36,015 nucleotides of DNA from Christensenellaceae bacterium. GTDB lineage: Bacteria; Bacillota; Clostridia; Christensenellales; DTU072. The position numbers and the translations under genes are program-made. The stretch is from the NCBI GenBank assembly GCA_031259965.1, contig JAIRKT010000090.1, positions 1 through 36,015 on the forward strand, read 5' to 3'. The notes under the pieces were generated by a model, which was not told the DNA's origin, did no database searches, and saw only the letters and a list, made by a program, of their open reading frames with translations. The number at the start of each line of letters is the position of its first letter. The first letter of the stretch is position 1. This document shows positions 16,879 to 23,937 of the stretch, piece after piece.

Positions 16879-17199
16879 TTTGAAAATTCTAAAACTTGGT
16901 TTTTTATAAGAATCCCAAAATAATTTTGAAATAAAATTTTTAATTTTTAATTTGCTTCGCAAATTATCGATATTTATGTAATTTGCGATACTTTGCTTGG
17001 TTTTTGATATTATTCCCATCTTAACTTGCTTTTTAGTATTGAGAAGTTTGATCCTTTTTTAAGCTCCTTTTATATATCTGCTAAACTTCATTGACATGAT
17101 TTATTCACCATTTTTTTGATTAGCATCGGGCAAATCTTGATATCGATCTATAAATGATAATGCTCCAGTTTGTTTTGGTGATCTTAATATAGAAATCAT
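16852..17199 (-). pseudogene. Decayed gene or chain of in-frame mini-ORFs behind a strong promoter
   Basis: One minus-strand frame runs for 116 codons with two internal TAA stops. The first piece (17199-17101) encodes 32 aa starting MISILRSPKQTGALSF behind GGAG with 6-base spacing. The second (17097-17059) encodes 12 aa starting MSMKFSRYIKGA. The third runs from after the stop to 16852 and includes a 55-aa frame from ATG 17019 (MGIISKTKQSIANY). That all three share a frame suggests one protein interrupted by stops, but the first piece has a strong promoter and ribosome binding site and may still be made. I do not recognise the family. Recoding of TAA is unlikely, since neighbouring genes stop at TAA normally. 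Confidence 0.4.
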
Positions 17200-17223
17200 A
17201 GTATGCTCCAAAAAGTACAATTT

Positions 17224-17252
17224 ATTATAGTAAAAAAGGGACTAAAAGTCAA
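17224..17252 (-). promoter_or_regulatory. Strong sigma-A promoter
   Basis: On the minus strand TTGACT (17247-17252), a 17-base spacer and TATAAT (17224-17229) give a near-perfect promoter. Transcription would begin near 17217, 18 bases before the ATG of the 32-aa frame. Confidence 0.65.
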
Positions 17253-17257
17253 ATTTT

Positions 17258-17282
17258 AGTATGCTATAATTGTTTGCATACT
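17258..17282. promoter_or_regulatory. Operator-like inverted repeat beside the 17.2 kb promoter
   Basis: AGTATGC (17258-17264) and GCATACT (17276-17282) form a 7-base dyad with an 11-base centre, six bases upstream of the -35. A third copy, AGTATGC at 17200-17206, lies between the transcription start and the ATG. Flanking a promoter in this way is typical of a repressor that loops or blocks at two sites. Confidence 0.4.
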
Positions 17283-17574
17283 GAATAACCATCTAGTAAG
17301 TTGAATATAACTGAATAATAGTGACATACTTTTGGCTGCATAATAATCAGATATTGATGATAGAACCCACTTTAAAAAAATCAATGACAAGCACTAAAAT
17401 AAAAACATTATCAATTTAATTATTATAACACATCTATTAACATATAACTAACTAAGTAAGATAACTATGTTTGTATCTTCAAACAACAATTTCATACAAA
17501 AAAGTAGAGTATATCTGATAAAATATGCTTTTATTTTGAATTTAACAAATAGTAACTTTAAAATAAAATTGTCA

Positions 17575-18540
17575 TTAATAGATTTCTCTTTTTAAAAATC
17601 TTTTTCTTGCAAATATAAACAATAAAACTCCTAATATTAATTTTGCAAGATATAGTGTGATGAATAGTCCAATATTTATGGACATATGATAATATGATAC
17701 TATTTCAGAGAAAAACGGGGTAATCCAGCCATTTGAATAAGTAGTCAATATTAAATATACACTTAAAAACAATATATTTACAAATGCAGAAGCAAATACT
17801 CCTCTAATTAGCATTGATATTGAAAACACCACTGTCGAAAAAAACATTATCATAAGAAAGAGGGAAACTATGAACACAGACACATAAGTTGCAGAGTTAA
17901 TTAAATAAATTCGTTGAGATTCAACAATTAAAATCTGAGAAAAATTACTTTTATATTGAATTCCAATAATAGTAATTATAACTGAAAAAATAAGTGTAAA
18001 TAGTCCAATTGAAGTTATGTAACCGAAATACTTTTCAGCTAAAACTTTCTTTCGTTTTCGTTTAAGTGCATACAATAAACGAGCCGTACCAGATGTAAAA
18101 TCTAAGTTTAGTGTCATTATTGAAACAAGCAACATGCAAACAACTAGACAGAAGAACATAATGAGACCATATGTAAAGATATGATCTACTATATCTGCCG
18201 AATAAAAGTCAATTTCAATTTCTGCAATATTATTTTTTAAATAATCATAAGAAATTTCATTAGCAATTAGAAATTCCATAATTCTAATCTGTACTTTCAA
18301 ATCCTTTATGGTTTGGGTTGGAACAAAGTCTTCATTTTCGTATTGTTTAATTTGGTCTTGAAAACTTGTGATGCGCTCTAACAATTCATCAGATGAAGTA
18401 TATTTTGCACAATCTAAACCAGTTTTAGGGTGGATATTAAAATTTAGAACAACTGCTATCGTAAAGATAACAACGATCATCAGGATGAGAACAGAAAGAG
18501 TACCAGGACTTATCATAATACGTTTAAATTCTTTAAGCAT
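17575..18540 (-). CDS. ABC-2 type permease of the peptidase/ABC operon
   Basis: A 321-aa integral membrane protein with one hydrophobic segment at residues 12-33, a soluble extracytoplasmic stretch of about 90 residues, then about five more segments, ending in a basic tail (ARKRFLKREIY). This is the ABC-2 permease layout used for exporters of peptides, lantibiotics or drugs. Its ATG follows the ATPase stop with no gap, and its GGGAGGT ribosome binding site lies inside the ATPase gene. It is the last gene of the operon. About 300 bases downstream lies the 17.2 kb mini-ORF locus. No specific family name can be given from sequence alone. Confidence 0.75.
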   Translation of the reverse strand: MLKEFKRIMISPGTLSVLILMIVVIFTIAVVLNFNIHPKTGLDCAKYTSSDELLERITSFQDQIKQYENEDFVPTQTIKDLKVQIRIMEFLIANEISYDYLKNNIAEIEIDFYSADIVDHIFTYGLIMFFCLVVCMLLVSIMTLNLDFTSGTARLLYALKRKRKKVLAEKYFGYITSIGLFTLIFSVIITIIGIQYKSNFSQILIVESQRIYLINSATYVSVFIVSLFLMIMFFSTVVFSISMLIRGVFASAFVNILFLSVYLILTTYSNGWITPFFSEIVSYYHMSINIGLFITLYLAKLILGVLLFIFARKRFLKREIY

Positions 18541-19389
18541 TTATTTTGGACCTCCCATAAGGTCGTCTCCTGCTACATTTGCATTTTCATTGATATTGAT
18601 TATATTGGATCCTGATAATCGTTTTAAAATAGTTGGTAAATTTCCATTATTGAATGATATTAACATTGTATTATTATTTTCAATGTTGATTGTATACTCG
18701 CCGAGAACGGATTGTGCAGAGAGAAGATCCTGTTCTGTTTCAAATTGTATTCTGTATTGTTTTAAATTTAGCTCCGTCATTTTATCATATGTCTCTAGGA
18801 TACCATTTTTGAGTGTATATATTTGATCACAATATGTTTGTATTCGTGTCAAATTATGTGTGACAACTATAATCCCTTTATTTTGAGATTTCATTTGATT
18901 TATAAGGGATATAATATATGAAGTAGATTCAATGTCTATTGAATTAAAAGGTTCATCTAGCAATATAATGTCAGCATCAGTTGATAAAATCATTGCTATT
19001 GCTAATTTTTGACGCATTCCTTGAGAATATTTTTTAACTTTTTTATCAAGATAATCAGTTATGCCTAAGTTGTTAGTTATTTCAACGGCCTTAGCTCTTA
19101 GATCAATATCTAACATATACTCAATATTCTCACGACCCGTAAAATCATTAATAAAAACCGGAGTGTCAATAAGCGCTGATATCGTGTGTTGATATGTGTT
19201 CAAAGTTCCAGTAAAACGTGTTAGCAGTCCAGATATTATTTTAAGCATAGTGGTTTTTCCAGTTCCATTTCTCCCAACTATACCAACGCATTGATTCTTT
19301 GCTAACAAAAGTTTAAGTCCAGCTAAGACAACTTTGTCTTTGTATGACTTATGAATATCAAAAAGTTCTAGTAAAGTATTATTTGTCAT
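18541..19389 (-). CDS. ABC transporter ATP-binding protein of the peptidase/ABC operon
   Basis: A 282-aa ATPase with Walker A GRNGTGKTT (39-47), signature YSQGMRQKL (121-129), Walker B IILLDEP with E146, and H-loop H178 (VVTHNL). All catalytic residues are present. The YSQGM signature and lone NBD are typical of ATPases that pair with ABC-2 permeases, here the next gene. About 80 residues follow the NBD. It overlaps the upstream membrane-protein gene by 11 bases. It should power export, or in related bacteriocin systems immunity, for a substrate that cannot be named. Confidence 0.88.
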   Translation of the reverse strand: MTNNTLLELFDIHKSYKDKVVLAGLKLLLAKNQCVGIVGRNGTGKTTMLKIISGLLTRFTGTLNTYQHTISALIDTPVFINDFTGRENIEYMLDIDLRAKAVEITNNLGITDYLDKKVKKYSQGMRQKLAIAMILSTDADIILLDEPFNSIDIESTSYIISLINQMKSQNKGIIVVTHNLTRIQTYCDQIYTLKNGILETYDKMTELNLKQYRIQFETEQDLLSAQSVLGEYTINIENNNTMLISFNNGNLPTILKRLSGSNIININENANVAGDDLMGGPK

Positions 19390-20083
19390 TTTTTAAATAC
19401 ACCACTTCAAAATCCACACCTTCATCATTGCATATTAGTTTTAAAACTACATCCTCATACATAACACCTTTATCACGAACTAACAAACTACAATTTAATA
19501 GAATTGTATTATCTTCGTTATTTATTTTATTAAAATATGGACCACCGAGTTTATCATAAATTTCAGCTAATTCGTCAAAATTAGATGCAAATGGTATCAT
19601 CTTCCATTTAATTAAATTGGGACGATGTTCCTCAGTTGTTCTTAAATTAATATGCATATTTGGATACAAGAAAGGAAAATATAAATAGTCGGTGTCATCA
19701 ATAAACAATAAACAGAATGCATTCTCAATTGAAAAACGCGACCTTTCATTTAAATATCCAACATTAAAAAAATATCCTTGATATGTGAGTAAATATTCTG
19801 CATAGTTGTCTTCTTCAATACTCATAATCACGTGCTTGTTGTTTTTGATTTTGTTTAGCATATCGTCATTGCGTGCTGTAAAACTAATACGTTTATAATG
19901 AGTATCTGTTTGTATTTTACTCACCTTAGCTTTCCCAAATGATAAGAAAACTAAATTATCAAAACTGGTGATGTTAACTTCCCTTTCAATTGATATAAAT
20001 ATATAATACGCTCCAGTCCCAAGAGAAATAATAAGCAATATAATTAACAAAAATAGTAGTAGTTTGTTTTTCAATATTTTCAT
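19379..20083 (-). CDS. Single-span membrane protein of unknown function in the peptidase/ABC operon
   Basis: I do not recognise this 234-aa protein. It has a basic N-terminus (MKILKNK) and one hydrophobic segment at about residues 8-28, with no lipobox. The rest is soluble, predicted outside the cell, rich in charged and aromatic residues, and ends in alternating strands, suggesting a beta-rich domain. The start chosen is ATG 20083, with AGGTG upstream; a TTG at 20098 is possible but would overlap the peptidase gene. It sits between the membrane peptidase (7 bases away) and the ABC ATPase (11-base overlap), so an accessory role in processing or export is inferred from context only. Confidence 0.65.
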   Translation of the reverse strand: MKILKNKLLLFLLIILLIISLGTGAYYIFISIEREVNITSFDNLVFLSFGKAKVSKIQTDTHYKRISFTARNDDMLNKIKNNKHVIMSIEEDNYAEYLLTYQGYFFNVGYLNERSRFSIENAFCLLFIDDTDYLYFPFLYPNMHINLRTTEEHRPNLIKWKMIPFASNFDELAEIYDKLGGPYFNKINNEDNTILLNCSLLVRDKGVMYEDVVLKLICNDEGVDFEVVYLKNDK

Positions 20084-20090
20084 ATTACAC

Positions 20091-20933
20091 CTACACAACT
20101 TTGGTTAATGTGAAACGAGTCGATATTAAACTAGCAGGATAATAAGAATATTGTTCGTTTTTCTCGTTGCTAGATGCATTAAACCATCCATCATTGACAA
20201 TTACAAAGTACTCAGTTTTTGCAACATTTCGTTTAAAAAAAAGTATCTTTTCAGAATATTTAATGCTGTATTCAGCGTAACCGACAGCATGCATACTATG
20301 TCCAATGCATGAAAAAACTGATGTTTTACCAGAATCAATGTTGTTAACAAGATTTGAAAAAATATTTAGATGGTCGTTATTGCCTTTTTTGCTTGAATTC
20401 AAAAAATCAAATGTTTTCGTAACTAATGAATCGATTTGTGCAGAATTAGTGCCCTTATCACTTTTCCAATAACCATTACCTTTAGCAGTATTCATGACAG
20501 TTCTAAATATGTATTCGTAACTCCCCTGATTAACTTTATGTGCTTTTGTTAATAAAGTGACAGCAACCTCAGAACAAGTGCCAGAAACCATGGTATCTTT
20601 ACTAGTATAATTATAAAAGTCATTGTAATAATTATTAAATGCGCCCTGGTCAAGATTGGAATTCGGAATAATTTTTTTATAGGCACTAAGAAACTGCAAC
20701 TCTTGTTTATTTGAATAAGTTCTGTCTATATATTCGAAAACTTCATTAGTATCATGTAACACATCAGCATATGTGCCTGTTGCATATAAGCCGTCAGAAA
20801 TCAGCAAATACGATATTAAAATCTGCATGCTCAAAAATATAACAAAAAAAACAATCGCAAATGTTCTTCCAATATAAGGAATATCGATATTTTTGTTTTT
20901 GTGCGTTGTGCGCAAAAAAGATAATATACTCAT
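20091..20933 (-). CDS. Membrane-anchored papain/C39-like cysteine peptidase
   Basis: This 280-aa protein has one N-terminal membrane span (about residues 25-47); the rest should face outward. The soluble part carries a plausible catalytic triad in the C39-like/papain order: C120 in SGTCSEVAVTLL, H215 (or H212) in GHSMHAVGYAEY, and N247/D248 in FVIVNDGW. The Cys helix, HAVGY strand and IVNDGW strand together resemble Peptidase_C39_2-type proteins. AAGGAG precedes the ATG. It is the first full-length gene of an operon with a membrane protein and an ABC-2 transporter, which suggests maturation or degradation of a peptide outside the membrane. It is not fused to an ABC exporter as in classic lantibiotic C39 systems. 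A catalytic role is inferred. Confidence 0.7.
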   Translation of the reverse strand: MSILSFLRTTHKNKNIDIPYIGRTFAIVFFVIFLSMQILISYLLISDGLYATGTYADVLHDTNEVFEYIDRTYSNKQELQFLSAYKKIIPNSNLDQGAFNNYYNDFYNYTSKDTMVSGTCSEVAVTLLTKAHKVNQGSYEYIFRTVMNTAKGNGYWKSDKGTNSAQIDSLVTKTFDFLNSSKKGNNDHLNIFSNLVNNIDSGKTSVFSCIGHSMHAVGYAEYSIKYSEKILFFKRNVAKTEYFVIVNDGWFNASSNEKNEQYSYYPASLISTRFTLTKVV

Positions 20934-20975
20934 AAAATTTCTCCTTTAAAACCATAATGTTAATCTAAAAATTTT

Positions 20976-20992
20976 CATAATACATGATTATG
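20976..20992. promoter_or_regulatory. Inverted repeat in the peptidase operon leader
   Basis: CATAAT (20976-20981) and ATTATG (20987-20992) form a dyad with a 5-base centre, about 45 bases before the peptidase start. It could be an RNA hairpin separating the short ORF from the peptidase, or an operator. Confidence 0.25.
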
Positions 20993-21068
20993 TCGTGTTT
21001 TTTAATTTTAGTTGGACTTTTGGCGACATAGTCATACAACATTCTGCAATGTTTTTATGCAAACTCAT
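20988..21068 (-). CDS. Possible 26-aa Cys-Cys peptide at the head of the peptidase/ABC operon
   Basis: The frame starts MSLHKNIAECCMTMSP and continues with a basic tail ending KLKNTT. It begins about 30 bases after the predicted transcription start and ends 55 bases before the peptidase gene. It has adjacent cysteines (C10, C11) and five Lys/His residues. No good Shine-Dalgarno sequence is seen, and the length is short, so it may be non-coding. If translated it could be a precursor peptide for the operon or a leader peptide controlling it. Confidence 0.25.
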   Translation of the reverse strand: MSLHKNIAECCMTMSPKVQLKLKNTT

Positions 21069-21104
21069 TTCAGCACAATATACAATTTAAATAATATGTT
21101 ACTT

Positions 21105-21134
21105 ATTATATAGTTAAAAGGAAGTGGCTGTCAA
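21105..21134 (-). promoter_or_regulatory. Consensus promoter of the peptidase/ABC operon
   Basis: On the minus strand a perfect TTGACA (21129-21134) and perfect TATAAT (21105-21110) are 18 bases apart. Transcription should start near 21098, giving a leader of about 165 bases before the peptidase gene. This leader carries the 26-codon frame and a small dyad. Confidence 0.6.
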
Positions 21135-21219
21135 ACAAATCAAACCCAAGTTTACCATTATCTAAATAAAATTCCAAAAATTATATAAGTTTAAAAAAAA
21201 ATTTTTGTGCTTTGAAATT

Positions 21220-21853
21220 TCAAGTTGTAATCAAATTTGAAGCAGGTGTTGACAAACTTATGTCCATTAAAATGGTTGATAAAAAAACTCCTGGCAAGTG
21301 CATAACAGCTGATTTTGAAGTCTAGAAATATTAAAAACTGTAGATGAATCTAGACAAAAATATAGGTTAAAAGTTGTACATTAAAATTAAAAGTATCAGG
21401 GTTGTTTTAATCTAGAAATCTAAAAAAAATCGTTATATTTTTCTCAAGACTGTTTTTTTAGTGATTTTTTCAAAACTCGGGGAGAAGTCTTTGCAAATGC
21501 AATATATCATAATGCGTACGACATCCCAGAGCCAGCTACAGTGTTAATTACACCAAATAAAATAGAAATAACGAGCGTCCCTGCCCAGATAGTCTATAAG
21601 TGATAGTGACATTGCAAATTATAAATTAATTTCAAAAACGCAGCGAAATCGTCATATAGGTGATTTTTTAAAGAGCTTAAGGATGGCTGAAGGACGAAAT
21701 ACTGGAATACCTGCTATTTTGCGTTCTTTGAAAGACAATGGATCGCCAAAACCAATTTTCAAAACCGATGCTGCTAGAACCTATTTTACAGTTACTTTCC
21801 AAATTAATAAAGAATTTTTGGAATTTTTATCACTAACTTTAACTTTTGCTTAA
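21220..21853 (+). pseudogene. Broken AlbA/HATPase_c_4-type transcriptional regulator
   Basis: From 21484 one frame reads EVFANAIYHNAYDIPEP and continues to IEITSVP. It then hits TGA at 21601, while the next frame continues from about 21593 with SISDSDIANYKL, RHIGDFLK, EGRNTGIPAILRSLKDNGSP and RTYFTVTF to a TAA at 21851. These are the C-terminal blocks of COG2865-like regulators (AlbA_2 DNA-binding plus HATPase_c_4), so a one-base frameshift splits the gene. Further upstream, scattered matches (for example AGVDKLMSIKMVDKKT from about 21241) are broken by stops. The N-terminal DNA-binding half is missing. The gene is clearly dead. Confidence 0.75.
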
Positions 21854-22997
21854 ATTAAAGATCAACATCAATGAAAAAATTGGACCCGAGTTTCAGAATT
21901 AACTCACAACAAAGTTTTATATAAAAATTTTTATTCAACCTTGACAAGCGAAGAATTTTTTCGTATAATAATTAACATATAAAATTTAATGTATAATTAA
22001 CACTCTCATAATCAAACTAGCCATTTATGTTTTCTTGATTAGTTTCAAAACTGAGAAATCTCGTGTCGATTTGGATCGCAATTTAAAAATGAATTGTTTG
22101 TTGCCATACGAATTTGTCCTGGAAAACTGAATTGTTTGTTTAAACAAGAATTCAACCAACCTGTTATACATTAAAATATCGTCAGAGCCATTACAGATGG
22201 TGTCATGTTCAATGAAATTTAAACCCAAATACAATTTTATCTGTCTAACGATGACTTATACAAATATCTTTCACTTGTCGAAGCGAGGATTATATATCAA
22301 AATCTTCTAACATAAAAAATGCGTTGCTTTGATAATTGTGAGTAAAAAATGAATTCTTAGATGAAGTAGTCATAGGTAAATTAGTTGGAAAACCAGAGTA
22401 TTTCCTCACCATTTGATACTAAATATTTTACTATTACTATTTTTTCTCAAAAAGTGGGTTTGTTTGGTGTGCTGGAAATGACAGATATTAATCTGAACAT
22501 CAAACTTCCTGTATAGTTAAAACCATTAGACTTATAAATTTGCAAATTTTTGTATTTTTACACAATTACAAAAAAACATAGAGCTTTTGCATTTTAAAAA
22601 ATACAATTACTAAATCATCAATTGAGGTATTTACACACATACATCATTTGATTGCAATTGAAACTCCAAAATATTACACGCAAATTTTTTAACTTTGACA
22701 ATTTTTCTATGTCAAATCAAAAAATCGGATTAGCAAGTAATGACATGATTAAACCATAAATATAACAAATCAAACGCTAACGCGAGATGTATTTATCTAA
22801 TTTAAAATGTTCTTTTGATAAAAGGCAAAGGCATCTATGATGTTTCTTTAATCTTGGACATATTAATTTTTTGTATGACTTTAATGCTTATATCAAGGCG
22901 ATATCATTTTGTAATAAACATTATGAAATAAACATTAACAACTTCAACTCTGATGCTTTAGTGTTTATTTAACTACAATTAAGGAAAGGTTCTTATT
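21854..22997. other. Gene-poor stretch with an orphan promoter and repeats
   Basis: No intact gene is recognisable over 1.1 kb. The minus-strand frame at 22025-22234 (69 codons) has no ribosome binding site or family resemblance. There is a consensus promoter at 21941-21969. TGAATTGTTTGTT occurs twice (22090-22102, 22128-22140), the second copy within an imperfect palindrome at 22128-22154. An 11-base direct repeat, AATAAACATTA (22913-22923, 22927-22937), lies before the GDPD gene. Confidence 0.5.
21941..21969 (+). promoter_or_regulatory. Perfect consensus promoter without a gene
   Basis: TTGACA (21941-21946), exactly 17 bases, and TATAAT (21964-21969). Transcription would start near 21976 and enter 1 kb with no recognisable ORF, so a small RNA or a promoter orphaned by gene loss are both possible. 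It starts about 90 bases after the dead regulator. Confidence 0.6.
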
Positions 22998-23735
22998 ATG
23001 AATTTGTACGATGTTCCAATTGCCCATCGTGGGTTACATGGCGAGAGGATTCCTGAAAATTCCATGGCTGCTTTTGAAAATGCAGTCAAAAATGGATATA
23101 ACATTGAACTCGACGTGCGCATACTCAAAGATGGTAATGTAGCTATTTCACATGATCTCAACATGAAGCGAATGACTGGTACTAAAAAGAAAGTTAGGTA
23201 TTTAACAACTAATGATCTAAAACAAGAAAAATATCGCCTTCCCAATGGTGAAAGTTTGCCACTGTTTTCCGATGTCCTAGATATGGTAGATGGTAAATCA
23301 CTAATTGTGTGTGAATTAAAGCACCCACCATGGATGAAAAATTGTAGACTCGAAGAAAAAGTCTACAAAATGATCAAGGGCAAACCATGGGTTGTTATTG
23401 AATCATTTGTGCCACTATCTGTCGGTTGGTTTAAAGAAAATGCACCTGAGGTAACACGTGGTATTTTATCTAGCGTTCCAAAAGTATGGTATTTAAAACT
23501 CGTTACCAAACTTGTTGATCGAGACCAGGCCTTGCGCAAAATTGTCCCTGACTTTTTAGCTTTTGATATAAATTGTTTACCAAATAATGAAGTTGCACGA
23601 GTTTTGAAGGAATTCAAATTAGAACTCATAACTTGGACTGTGGATACGCCTGAAAAAATGGCTAAGGCAAGGGAAGTTGGTTCTAAAAACATCATATTCG
23701 AGCATATCACTCCAGATCTTTACATAAACAAATAA
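22998..23735 (+). CDS. glpQ: Glycerophosphodiester phosphodiesterase
   Basis: A 245-aa GDPD-family TIM barrel that hydrolyses glycerophosphodiesters to sn-glycerol-3-phosphate and an alcohol. The catalytic and metal residues stand in order: H10-R11 (AHRG), E37 and D39 (IELDVRI), H52 (ISHD), then E-x-K in CELKHP. No signal peptide is present, so the enzyme is cytoplasmic, as in UgpQ-like proteins. AAGGAAAGG precedes the ATG. The following genes are a tiny membrane peptide and an oxidoreductase. The symbol is generic; ugpQ would also fit. Confidence 0.88.
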   Translation: MNLYDVPIAHRGLHGERIPENSMAAFENAVKNGYNIELDVRILKDGNVAISHDLNMKRMTGTKKKVRYLTTNDLKQEKYRLPNGESLPLFSDVLDMVDGKSLIVCELKHPPWMKNCRLEEKVYKMIKGKPWVVIESFVPLSVGWFKENAPEVTRGILSSVPKVWYLKLVTKLVDRDQALRKIVPDFLAFDINCLPNNEVARVLKEFKLELITWTVDTPEKMAKAREVGSKNIIFEHITPDLYINK

Positions 23736-23753
23736 CATCCTGTTATAATTTTG

Positions 23754-23772
23754 ATAGTATATTACATACTAT
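23754..23772. promoter_or_regulatory. Inverted repeat upstream of the 35-aa membrane peptide
   Basis: ATAGTAT (23754-23760) and ATACTAT (23766-23772) are separated by 5 bases. TGTTATAAT upstream is a possible extended -10, and TATAAT at 23779-23784 lies just downstream. An operator is possible, but the promoter assignment is weak. Confidence 0.25.
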
Positions 23773-23797
23773 TGTCATTATAATTTTGGAGATATTT

Positions 23798-23905
23798 ATG
23801 AAAAAAGGTTTTATAATCGGATTAGCACTAGGCGCTGCAACTGCAGTTACTTTAGTAAAACATCCAATCCTGCGAAAAGTCTTAACCAAAACTTTTCTAG
23901 GTTAA
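23798..23905 (+). CDS. Small membrane protein, 35 aa
   Basis: A short frame starting MKKGFIIGLALGAATAV and ending KTFLG, preceded by GGAGA five bases from the ATG. Residues 5-20 form one small-residue-rich hydrophobic segment with GxxxG-like spacing (G4, G8, G12), followed by a basic tail. The N-terminus resembles YtxH-like or phage-shock-type small proteins, but it is too short to classify. The ribosome binding site, spacing to both neighbours and residue composition support a real gene. Confidence 0.6.
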   Translation: MKKGFIIGLALGAATAVTLVKHPILRKVLTKTFLG

Positions 23906-23937
23906 TTACACTAAACATTTAAATATAAGGAAAATTT

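Noticed and set aside
16852-17199. TAA recoding to explain the interrupted frame
   Set aside because: Confident genes such as lepA, hslV and rplS end at TAA at their expected lengths, so TAA is a normal stop here.
22025-22234. Minus-strand 69-codon frame in the 22 kb gap
   Set aside because: No ribosome binding site, promoter or recognisable domain; it may be a decayed fragment but nothing supports a product.
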